A stretch of DNA of 43,464 bases from positions 1-43,464 of the forward strand of contig CAZHDI010000020.1 in the NCBI GenBank assembly GCA_964531285.1, read 5' to 3'. Shown in pieces: positions 7,267 through 14,911 of this stretch. A model generated the notes under the pieces. It was given only the letters and a program-made list of their open reading frames with translations. It had not been told where the DNA came from and ran no database searches. Position 1 is the first letter of the stretch; each line of letters starts with the position of its first letter. The translations under genes were made by a program, and so were the position numbers. The stretch is from CAZHDI01 sp964531285. Its GTDB lineage: Bacteria > Pseudomonadota > Alphaproteobacteria > JAJFIK01.

Positions 7267-8964
7267 ATGAGCACGTCATCCGCCATTGCGGCCAGTCCGG
7301 AACCCACCAACCGGATCTCCGGGGCCCACCTACTGGTGCAGGCCCTGGAGGACCAGGGTGTCGAAGAAGTCTTCGGCTATCCCGGCGGCGCCATTATGCC
7401 CGTGTACGACGCATTGGTCGGCTCACGGCTCCGGCACATTCTCAACCGTCATGAACAGGCGGCGGCCCTCGCCGCCGACGGCTATGCGCGCGTCACCGGC
7501 AAGGTCGGCGTGTGCCTGGCCACCTCGGGGCCGGGGGCGACCAATCTCGTCACGGGCCTCGCCAATGCCTATCTGGACTCGGTGCCCGTCGTGGCGATCA
7601 CCGGACAGGTCGCCACCTCGCTGATGGGCACCGACGCCTTCCAGGAGGTCGACATTTTCGGCATCACCCTGCCGATCGTGAAGCACAGCTTCATCATCCG
7701 GGAGGCCGCGGACATTCCCAAAGTGGTCGCCGAAGCCTTCGAGATCGCCCGAAGCGGTCGGCCCGGCCCGGTGCTGATCGATCTGCCCAAGGACAAAGCC
7801 TTCGAGATGGTCGGCCAGACGAGTGCCTATGAGCCGATTCTCCCCTCACCGCCGACACCGAGCCCGGACGCCATCGCCGAGGCCATTGCGGTGATCGAAG
7901 ACAGCCAGAAGCCGCTGGTTTATATCGGCGGCGGTGTGGGCATCGCAAGCGCGGAAGAGGCATTGCGGGCCTTTATCGCCGAGACGGACATTCCCGGCGT
8001 CGCCACGCTCAAGGGCCTCGGCGCTCTGCCCTCGGATCATCCGCGCTTTGCCGGCATGCTGGGCATGCACGGGCTCAGGGCGGCCAATCTTGCGGTCCAG
8101 GAATGCGATCTGCTGATCGTGTGCGGCGCCCGGTTCGACGACCGCGCCACCGGACGGCTCGACAGCTTCGCGCCCCATGCCCGGGTCATTCATCTCGATG
8201 CGGATCCGGCCGAATTCGGCAAGCTGCGCCATGCCGATGTGGCGATCCCCGGTGATATGCGCGTCGCCCTCGATGGCATGGCGGCGGCCCGCGCGCCGGC
8301 CTTGAAACCATGGAACGAAAAGATCGATGCGCTGAAGATCAAGCATGCCTGGCGCTACGACGCGCCCGGCGACGGCGTCTATGCCCCGGGGCTGTTGCAT
8401 GATCTGTCCGTGGCCGCCGGCGACAAATTCATCGCCACCTGCGATGTCGGCCAGCACCAGATGTGGGTCGCCCAGCACTGCCGGTTCTCCCGTCCCCAGG
8501 CTCATCTGACCAGCGGCGGTCTTGGCACCATGGGCTACGGCATCCCGGCCGGTATCGGCGCCAAGCTTGCCGAACCGGACGCGTGCGTCGTCACGGTCAC
8601 CGGCGATGGCTCCATCATGATGAACATTCAGGAGTTGGCCACCCTCAAGCGCTACGACATCCGCCTGAAGATGGTGCTCTTGGACAACAACACCCTCGGC
8701 ATGGTCCGTCAGTGGCAGGAATTGTTCTTCGAAGAGAATTATTCCGAAGTCGATCTGCACTGCAATCCGGACTTCCGCGAAGTCGCCCATGCCTTCGGGA
8801 TCGAAGCCTTCACCGTGACCAAGCGCAGCGAGGTTCCCGGTGCGATCGACCGTCTGCTGAACACCGATGCGCCCATTCTCATGCATGTGCGCATCGATCC
8901 GCGAGAAAATGTCTGGCCGCTGGTGCCGCCGGGCAAGTCCAATGCTGAAATGATGGAGAACTGA
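7267..8964 (+). CDS. ilvB: Acetolactate synthase large (catalytic) subunit
   Basis: Thiamine-diphosphate enzyme joining pyruvate to pyruvate or 2-ketobutyrate, the first common step of the pathway. It has 565 residues: an N-terminal TPP-Pyr domain with the catalytic Glu in LNRHEQAAALAADGYAR, the GQVATSLMGTDAFQE herbicide-site region, a central FAD-type domain (about 195-340), and a C-terminal TPP-binding domain. That last domain carries GDGSIMMNIQELAT and the downstream DNN that complete the GDG-NN cofactor motif. GAGGT lies upstream of ATG 7267. The small subunit follows after two bases. Being paired with an IlvM-like short subunit, it might equally be named ilvG. Confidence 0.95.
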   Translation: MSTSSAIAASPEPTNRISGAHLLVQALEDQGVEEVFGYPGGAIMPVYDALVGSRLRHILNRHEQAAALAADGYARVTGKVGVCLATSGPGATNLVTGLANAYLDSVPVVAITGQVATSLMGTDAFQEVDIFGITLPIVKHSFIIREAADIPKVVAEAFEIARSGRPGPVLIDLPKDKAFEMVGQTSAYEPILPSPPTPSPDAIAEAIAVIEDSQKPLVYIGGGVGIASAEEALRAFIAETDIPGVATLKGLGALPSDHPRFAGMLGMHGLRAANLAVQECDLLIVCGARFDDRATGRLDSFAPHARVIHLDADPAEFGKLRHADVAIPGDMRVALDGMAAARAPALKPWNEKIDALKIKHAWRYDAPGDGVYAPGLLHDLSVAAGDKFIATCDVGQHQMWVAQHCRFSRPQAHLTSGGLGTMGYGIPAGIGAKLAEPDACVVTVTGDGSIMMNIQELATLKRYDIRLKMVLLDNNTLGMVRQWQELFFEENYSEVDLHCNPDFREVAHAFGIEAFTVTKRSEVPGAIDRLLNTDAPILMHVRIDPRENVWPLVPPGKSNAEMMEN

Positions 8965-8966
8965 CC

Positions 8967-9242
8967 ATGATCGACACGATCCGAATTAGCATCGACCGCT
9001 CCGAAGGGTTCCTGCAGCGTCTGATCGGTCTGATCGAACGCCGGGGCTATGCCGTCGAAGCCATTTCCATGCCGGCGGGCACTTCCGGGCGGGCCGAACT
9101 TGAAATCACCGTGGCCGCCCATGACCAGGGCCGGCGTATCGACGTTCTGATCGCGCAAATCCTGCGTGTGATCGGCGTCCATGCCGCCCAGGCGATCGCT
9201 GCCACCAAGACACCCGAATTTGCCGTAGGACGACAGCCATGA
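8967..9242 (+). CDS. ilvM: Acetolactate synthase small subunit, short ACT-only (IlvM-like)
   Basis: Only 91 residues, against about 160-180 for IlvN/IlvH of most bacteria. It covers a single ACT domain (IRISIDRSEGFLQRLIGLIERRGY ... AELEITVAA, here abbreviated) and lacks the C-terminal extension. This is the size of enterobacterial IlvM (about 87 residues), the regulatory partner of the valine-resistant isozyme. Its role is to activate the IlvB-type subunit; whether it confers valine feedback cannot be read from sequence. It starts 2 bases after ilvB and its stop overlaps the leuA start (ATGA), so translation is coupled at both ends. The gene is intact: no frameshift or lost downstream ACT fragment is visible, because leuA begins immediately. 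The symbol is by similarity of size and context. Confidence 0.85.
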   Translation: MIDTIRISIDRSEGFLQRLIGLIERRGYAVEAISMPAGTSGRAELEITVAAHDQGRRIDVLIAQILRVIGVHAAQAIAATKTPEFAVGRQP

Positions 9243-10813
9243 GCAGTGACGTAAGCAGCACTCCGACCCAGGATGATCGCGTGATCGTCTTCGATACCAC
9301 CTTGCGCGACGGCGAGCAGTCTCCGGGCTACTCGATGAGCGCGACGCAGAAGATCGAGATGGCCCAGGCTCTTGCCGCATTGAATGTGGACATCATCGAA
9401 GCCGGATTTGCCGCTGCCTCGCCGGGCGACTTCGAGTCGGTCCAGCAGGTGGCGCGGGAAGTCCGCGACCCGGTGATCTGTTCGCTCTCGCGTGCGACCA
9501 TGGACGACATCCGCAGCGCGGGCCGCGCCTTGTCCCAGGCCCGCCGCAGCCGGATTCATATTTTCCTGGCCACCAGTCCGATCCACCGCGAATTCAAACT
9601 GCAGATGACCCGCGAGCAGGTGCTCACCGCCGCTGTCGCCGCTGTGCGCGAAGCCAGCGAATGGGTCCATGAGGTGGAGTTCTCGCCCGAAGACGGTCTG
9701 CGCACGGAGCGGGATTTCCTGTGCGAAGTCATCGAGGCGGTGATCCAGGCCGGCGTGCATACGGTCAATATTCCCGATACGGTCGGCTATACCACACCCG
9801 CCGAAATCCGCGATCTGTTCCACCACATCAAGACCACGGTTCCGGGCGCCGATCAGGTCGTGCTGTCGACCCATTGCCACAACGATCTCGGCATGGCGGT
9901 CGCCAACAGTCTCGCTGCCCTCGAAGGCGGCGCGCGCCAGATCGAGTGCACGATCAACGGCATCGGCGAGCGGGCAGGCAATTGCTCCTTAGAAGAAGCC
10001 GTCATGGCCCTGAAGGTGCGCCAGAGCTATTTCCATCTGGATACGGCCGTCGACACCACGGGGCTTTACAAGGCGAGCACCTTGCTCTGCGCACTGACCG
10101 GCAATCCGCTGGCGCGCAACAAGCCGGTGGTCGGGCGCAATGCCTTTGCCCATGAGGCCGGCATTCATCAGCATGGGGTCCTGGCGAACAAAGCCACCTA
10201 TGAGATCATGAAACCGTCCGATATCGGCATTCCGGACTCCAGCCTCGTTTTGGGCAAGCATTCGGGCAAACATGCCCTGAAGGCGCGCGCCGAGGCCTTG
10301 GGCTACCGCCTGGAAGATAACGAGCTCAAGTCCCTTTTCGTGGCGTTCAAGGCGCTGGCCGATACGCTCAAGGAAGTCACCGACTCCGATCTGGAAGCGC
10401 TGATCCTTGGCCATCAGGCCGGTACGCGCGACACATGGCACCTGGTGCGCACCCGTGTGACCTGCGACAGCGACACCTGCACCGCGTCCGTGGAGATGGA
10501 AGACACCGCCGGACAGCGCTGGCAGGAGCAGGCCACCGGGACCCGGCCCGAAGACGCGGTTCTGGCCGCGATCGCCGCCATGACGGGCCAAGCCATGACC
10601 CTTGGATCCTTGACGGTGCGGAGCAGCGAGGCTCAAGGAGCCGGCGATCCGTGTGCGGCGGAAGCTGAAGTTCTGTGTGCGGGCGAAATCATGACCTGCT
10701 CCGGTACCGGCGCGAATGTTCTGGATGCCAGCGCCCGTGCCTTTGCCACGGCCGCCAACCGGATCGCCCTGCGGTCCAAGTCTCACCAGCCATCCCAAGC
10801 GGCGATGGCCTAA
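9239..10813 (+). CDS. leuA: 2-isopropylmalate synthase
   Basis: First committed step of leucine synthesis: condenses acetyl-CoA with 2-ketoisovalerate. The 524-residue protein has the HMGL-like TIM barrel with DTTLRDGEQSPGYSMS near residue 20, the metal-ligand STHCHNDLGMAVANS near 210 and INGIGERAGNCSLEE. It continues with the helical linker (FAHEAGIHQHGVL) and a C-terminal LeuA regulatory domain from about residue 390 that normally senses leucine. The length corresponds to the bacterial type I enzyme. ATG 9239 overlaps the small-subunit stop. Nineteen bases separate it from ilvE. Confidence 0.95.
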   Translation: MSSDVSSTPTQDDRVIVFDTTLRDGEQSPGYSMSATQKIEMAQALAALNVDIIEAGFAAASPGDFESVQQVAREVRDPVICSLSRATMDDIRSAGRALSQARRSRIHIFLATSPIHREFKLQMTREQVLTAAVAAVREASEWVHEVEFSPEDGLRTERDFLCEVIEAVIQAGVHTVNIPDTVGYTTPAEIRDLFHHIKTTVPGADQVVLSTHCHNDLGMAVANSLAALEGGARQIECTINGIGERAGNCSLEEAVMALKVRQSYFHLDTAVDTTGLYKASTLLCALTGNPLARNKPVVGRNAFAHEAGIHQHGVLANKATYEIMKPSDIGIPDSSLVLGKHSGKHALKARAEALGYRLEDNELKSLFVAFKALADTLKEVTDSDLEALILGHQAGTRDTWHLVRTRVTCDSDTCTASVEMEDTAGQRWQEQATGTRPEDAVLAAIAAMTGQAMTLGSLTVRSSEAQGAGDPCAAEAEVLCAGEIMTCSGTGANVLDASARAFATAANRIALRSKSHQPSQAAMA

Positions 10814-10831
10814 GTCACGAAAGCCTGTTTC

Positions 10832-11800
10832 ATGAGTCTGCAAGCAACCAAATTCATCTGGCGCAACGGCCATCTGATCCCCTGGGCCGAGGCGACCACC
10901 CATGTCATGACCCATGCGCTGCATTACGGTACGTCGGTTTTCGAAGGCATTCGTGTTTACGATACACCCGATGGTCCCCAGGGCTTCCGCCTGACCGATC
11001 ATGTGCGCCGCCTGTTCGACTCCGCCAAGATCTATCGGATGGGCCTGCCCTTCAGCGAAGAGGAGATCCACCGGGCCTGCCGGTCGGTGACATCGGAGAA
11101 TGATCTGTCCAGTGCCTATATCCGGCCCATCGCCTATTTCGGCTATGGCGCCATGGGTGTGACGCCGACGGAGGATCACGCGGTCGATGTGGTCGTGGCG
11201 GCGTTCCCCTGGGGGGCCTATCTCGGCGAGGAGAGCATCAAGACCGGCGTCGATGTCTGCATTTCCAGTTGGCAGCGGGTCGCCCCGAACACGATCCCGG
11301 CCATGGCCAAGGCGGGCGGCAATTATCTGTCCAGCGTGCTGATCGGCGAGGAAGCCCGCCGTCACGGCTATATGGAAGGCATCGCGCTGACCGTCGACGG
11401 TACCTTGAGCGAGGGCGCCGGCGAGAATGTGTTCATGGTCAAGAACGGGCGGATCATCACCCCCTCGGCGTCGGCCTCGATCCTGGCGGGGATCACCCGC
11501 GATACGGTGATGACCCTGGCCCGCGAACTGGGGTATGAGATCGTCGAGCAGACCATCACCCGCGAGATGCTCTATCTGGCGGACGAATTGTTCTTTACCG
11601 GGACAGCCGTGGAGGTCACGCCGATCCGCTCCGTGGACAAGGTGACCGTCGGCCATGGCAGCCGGGGGCCCGTTACCGAGGCGCTGCAAAACGCCTTCTA
11701 TGGCCTGTTCAACGGACAAACCGAAGACAAATGGGGCTGGCTCGAGCCGGTCCATGCGCGAGGAAAGGATGTGACCCGTGACGCCGCGCTCGCTGTTTGA
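10832..11800 (+). CDS. ilvE: Branched-chain amino acid aminotransferase
   Basis: Fold-type IV PLP aminotransferase, last step for all three branched-chain amino acids. It has 322 residues. The PLP lysine is in MAKAGGNYLSS (about 160), with EGIALTVDGTLSEGAGEN, the substrate-site ITRDTVMTLARELG, and a C-terminal FYGLFNGQTEDKWGWL. All of these closely resemble the E. coli IlvE type rather than the longer, eukaryote-like BCATs of other bacteria. The sequence upstream of ATG 10832 has only a weak purine stretch. Its 3' end overlaps leuC by 23 bases, an unusually long overlap for this operon. Confidence 0.95.
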   Translation: MSLQATKFIWRNGHLIPWAEATTHVMTHALHYGTSVFEGIRVYDTPDGPQGFRLTDHVRRLFDSAKIYRMGLPFSEEEIHRACRSVTSENDLSSAYIRPIAYFGYGAMGVTPTEDHAVDVVVAAFPWGAYLGEESIKTGVDVCISSWQRVAPNTIPAMAKAGGNYLSSVLIGEEARRHGYMEGIALTVDGTLSEGAGENVFMVKNGRIITPSASASILAGITRDTVMTLARELGYEIVEQTITREMLYLADELFFTGTAVEVTPIRSVDKVTVGHGSRGPVTEALQNAFYGLFNGQTEDKWGWLEPVHARGKDVTRDAALAV

Positions 11801-13196
11801 AAAAATCTGGGACGCCCATGTGGTCGTCCCGGAGGAACCGGATCATCCGGCCACCCTTTATATCGATCTGCACTTGGTCCATGAGGTCACCTCGCCTCAG
11901 GCCTTCGATGTCTTGCGGACCCACGGCGCCAAAGTGCGCCGGCCGGAGCGGACCGTGGCAACCATGGACCATTCCACCCCGACCTTGCCGCCGCGCGCCG
12001 ACGGCAGCCGGGCCTATGTGAGCGAGGCGGCCGAACGTCAGATCGCTCAACTTGAGAAAAACTGTGCGGATTTCGGCATCGAACTCCATGGCTGGACGAG
12101 CCCCCATCGCGGCATCGTCCATGTCATCGGGCCGGAACTGGGCGTCACGCAACCCGGCATGACCATCGTGTGCGGCGACAGCCACACCGCGACCCACGGC
12201 GCCTTTGGGGCACTGGCCTTCGGGATCGGCACAACGGAAGTCGGCCATGTGCTGGCAACTCAATGCCTGCTTCAGCGCAAGCCCAAGACTATGGCCATCC
12301 GTGTCGAGGGCGACCTGGCCCCAGGCGTCACGGCCAAGGACGTGATCTTGGCGATCATCGCCAAGATCGGTGTCGGCGGCGGTACCGGTCATGTCATCGA
12401 GTATCAGGGCAGTGCAATCCGTGGGCTGACCATGGAAGGGCGGATGACCCTGTGCAACATGTCGATCGAGGCGGGCGCCCGCGCCGGCATGATCGCGCCG
12501 GACGATGTGACCTTCGACTGGCTCAAATCCCGCCCCCGTGCCCCGCAGGGCACGGACTGGGACGCCGCCGTGGCCCGCTGGCGCGGTTTAGCCAGCGATG
12601 AGGGCGCGACCTTCGACCGGGTGGTCGAACTGGATGCCGCCCAAATCCGCCCCATGGTGACGTTCGGTACCAATCCGGCCCAAGCGGTCAGCATCGAAGA
12701 CGCCGTGCCGGCGCCGAAAGACGCGGCAGACCACAAGGCTTACGATTACATGCAGGTCGAACCCGGCAAACCGGTGACCGGCATGGCGGTCGATGTGGTG
12801 TTCGTCGGCAGTTGCACCAATTCGCGCCTGTCGGATCTGGAGGAAGCCGCGCATATTCTCCGAGGCCGGACGGTCAAGGACGGTGTGCGGATGCTGGTCG
12901 TCCCCGGCTCCGCCCAGGTCAAGGAGCAGGCCGAAGCGAAGGGGCTCCACGAGATCTTCCTGGGCGCAGGCGCGGAATGGCGTGAGCCCGGCTGTTCGAT
13001 GTGTATCGCCATGAACGGCGATTTGGTCGCTCCCGGACAATTGGCCGTCTCGACTTCGAACCGGAACTTCGCGGGGCGCCAGGGCGCCGGCGCGCGTACT
13101 GTTCTTGCCAGCCCGGCCACGGCCGCGGCCAGCGCGGTGGCCGGCGTCGTCACCGATCCCCGCCCCTATCAGATGGAGGCCGCCCATGGTGCTTGA
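11778..13196 (+). CDS. leuC: 3-isopropylmalate dehydratase, large subunit
   Basis: Aconitase-family subunit that, with LeuD, interconverts 2- and 3-isopropylmalate through a 4Fe-4S cluster. It has 472 residues. Cluster cysteines are present in VGSCTNSRLSDL (about 345) and EPGCSMCIAMN (about 405 and 408). VCGDSHTATHGAFG and the ending GRQGAGARTVLASPATAAASAV are family hallmarks. It starts with GTG at 11778 inside the ilvE end, with AGGAAAGGA about 8 bases upstream. Its stop overlaps leuD by 11 bases, consistent with coupled production of the two subunits. Confidence 0.96.
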   Translation: MTPRSLFEKIWDAHVVVPEEPDHPATLYIDLHLVHEVTSPQAFDVLRTHGAKVRRPERTVATMDHSTPTLPPRADGSRAYVSEAAERQIAQLEKNCADFGIELHGWTSPHRGIVHVIGPELGVTQPGMTIVCGDSHTATHGAFGALAFGIGTTEVGHVLATQCLLQRKPKTMAIRVEGDLAPGVTAKDVILAIIAKIGVGGGTGHVIEYQGSAIRGLTMEGRMTLCNMSIEAGARAGMIAPDDVTFDWLKSRPRAPQGTDWDAAVARWRGLASDEGATFDRVVELDAAQIRPMVTFGTNPAQAVSIEDAVPAPKDAADHKAYDYMQVEPGKPVTGMAVDVVFVGSCTNSRLSDLEEAAHILRGRTVKDGVRMLVVPGSAQVKEQAEAKGLHEIFLGAGAEWREPGCSMCIAMNGDLVAPGQLAVSTSNRNFAGRQGAGARTVLASPATAAASAVAGVVTDPRPYQMEAAHGA

Positions 13197-13785
13197 CCGC
13201 CCGGGCCGCAATCACGCCGCCTTCGCCTCGAAGCCGGTCGTGATGCCTACGGAAAATATCGATACCGATCAGATCATCCCGGCCCGGTTCCTGACCACCA
13301 CCTCGCGCGAGGGCCTGGGCCGGAACCTGTTCAACGACTGGCGCTATGACGCCGAAGCGGGGAACGCGCCGATCGCCGATTTCGTGCTCAACGATCCGGA
13401 CATGGCCAAGCGGACCATCCTGGTCGCGGGGCATAATTTCGGCTGCGGGTCCTCCCGTGAGCATGCCCCCTGGGCGCTGACCGATTTCGGCTTCCAGGCC
13501 GTGCTGAGCACCGAGATCGCCGATATTTTCCGCTCCAATGCCGCCAAGAACAATCTCGTCCCGGTGCAGATCAGCGAGGCGTTTTACCGCCATATTCTGG
13601 ACCATCCGGACGCGGAGCTGACCGTGGACCTGGAAACCTGCACGGTCTCGGCGGACGGCGGGCCAAGCGAACCGTTCGAACTGGAGCCTTTCGCGCGCCA
13701 TTGCCTGATCAATGGCGTCGATCAGCTCGGCTATCTCCTGGCCCAGGATGCCGCCATCACCGCCTTTGAAGGAGCCCGACAATGA
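13186..13785 (+). CDS. leuD: 3-isopropylmalate dehydratase, small subunit
   Basis: Swivelling-domain partner of LeuC. ATG 13186 with GGAGG about 6 bases upstream gives 199 residues, the normal size. Motifs are NIDTDQIIPARFL near residue 25, AGHNFGCGSSREHAPWAL near 85, and FRSNAAKNNLVPV. A longer in-frame extension upstream to 13105 lies entirely inside leuC and is not needed. The stop overlaps the leuB start (ATGA). Confidence 0.95.
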   Translation: MVLDRPGRNHAAFASKPVVMPTENIDTDQIIPARFLTTTSREGLGRNLFNDWRYDAEAGNAPIADFVLNDPDMAKRTILVAGHNFGCGSSREHAPWALTDFGFQAVLSTEIADIFRSNAAKNNLVPVQISEAFYRHILDHPDAELTVDLETCTVSADGGPSEPFELEPFARHCLINGVDQLGYLLAQDAAITAFEGARQ

Positions 13786-14849
13786 ATCTCAATGTTGTCT
13801 TCCTGCCCGGTGACGGGATCGGACCAGAGGTCGGCCAGGCCGGTCTTTCGGTGCTCGAAGCGGTGTGCCGGTCCCACGGCCATACGCTCAGTGTACGGGA
13901 ATTTCTGGTCGGCGGCGCCGCCATCGATGCCACGGGTGAGCCACTGCCCGATGCCACGCTGAAGGCCGCGCAGGATTGCCCGGCGGTTCTGCTCGGCGCG
14001 GTCGGCGGCCCTAAATGGGACGATGCGCCGGTCCGCCCGGAAGCCGGCCTTTTGGGCTTGCGCAAGGGGCTCGGCGTTTTCGCCAATCTGCGGCCCGTCA
14101 AACCCCATGAGCGGGCCATCCCGGCCTCGCCCCTGAAGCCGGAGCTTTTGCGCGATGTGGACCTCGTGGTCGTCCGTGAACTGACCGGCGGAATTTATTT
14201 CGGCGACAAGTCCCGCACCGAAACCACCGCCTCGGATCTATGCACGTACTCAAAAGGCGAGATCGAACGCGTGGTGCGCATGGCGGCCACGCTCGCCAAG
14301 GCCCGGCGCGGCAAGCTGACCTCCGTAGACAAGGCGAATGTTCTGGAGACGAGCCGGTTGTGGCGCAGCGTGACCAGCGAGCTTATGGCCCGGGAGTTTC
14401 CCGATGTGGCGCTCGATCATGTGCTGGTCGATGCCGCCGCCATGCATCTGCTGAGCCGGCCGGCCAGTTTCGATGTCATCGTGACGGAGAATATGTTCGG
14501 CGACATCCTGACCGATGAGGCGTCGATGCTCGCCGGCTCCATGGGCCTTCTGCCCTCCGCGAGCCTGAGCGCCCACGGCCCGGGTCTGTATGAGCCGATC
14601 CATGGGTCCGCGCCGGATATTGCGGGCCAAGGCCTGGCCAATCCGCTCGCCATGATCCTGTCCATCGCGATGATGCTCGAGCATGCCTTCAAGCTGCGCG
14701 CCGAGGCCGGCGCCATCCGCGCGGCCGTCGATCAGGCGCTTCAGGATGGTCAGCTTACCCCGGATCTCGGCGGATCGCTCACCACCGATGGGGTCGCACG
14801 CGCGGTTGCCGAACGGCTGGAGAGCCGTAAGGTGCAGGCCGTGTCCTGA
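13782..14849 (+). CDS. leuB: 3-isopropylmalate dehydrogenase
   Basis: NAD-dependent oxidative decarboxylation of 3-isopropylmalate, giving the leucine keto acid. The 355-residue protein contains FLPGDGIGPEV at the N-terminus, LGAVGGPKWD near 70, RELTGGIYFGDKSR near 125, the active-site KANVLETSRLW near 185, and the NAD site EPIHGSAPDIAGQGLANP near 270. Last gene of the operon; a strong terminator follows 29 bases after its stop. A threonine deaminase gene (ilvA), needed for isoleucine, is not in the operon. Confidence 0.97.
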   Translation: MNLNVVFLPGDGIGPEVGQAGLSVLEAVCRSHGHTLSVREFLVGGAAIDATGEPLPDATLKAAQDCPAVLLGAVGGPKWDDAPVRPEAGLLGLRKGLGVFANLRPVKPHERAIPASPLKPELLRDVDLVVVRELTGGIYFGDKSRTETTASDLCTYSKGEIERVVRMAATLAKARRGKLTSVDKANVLETSRLWRSVTSELMAREFPDVALDHVLVDAAAMHLLSRPASFDVIVTENMFGDILTDEASMLAGSMGLLPSASLSAHGPGLYEPIHGSAPDIAGQGLANPLAMILSIAMMLEHAFKLRAEAGAIRAAVDQALQDGQLTPDLGGSLTTDGVARAVAERLESRKVQAVS

Positions 14850-14878
14850 TGCACCCCCTTCGGGATGACAGGAAACGA

Positions 14879-14911
14879 GGGCGCGGCTGATGAGGCCGCG
14901 CCCCTATTTTA
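14879..14911 (+). terminator. Operon-end terminator after leuB
   Basis: GGGCGCGGC (14879-14887), loop TGATGAG, GCCGCGCCC (14895-14903), then CTATTTTA. A perfect nine-pair stem with a moderate T-tract, placed between convergent leuB and the GH3 gene. It could act for leuB; for the opposite direction no T-run is seen. Confidence 0.8.

Noticed and set aside
7846..8886. 346-codon minus-strand frame opposite ilvB
   Set aside because: Shadow frame of ilvB, with no plausible start or domain.
9989..11755. 588-codon minus-strand frame opposite leuA/ilvE
   Set aside because: Mirror of well-supported genes on the plus strand; composition is that of a shadow frame.
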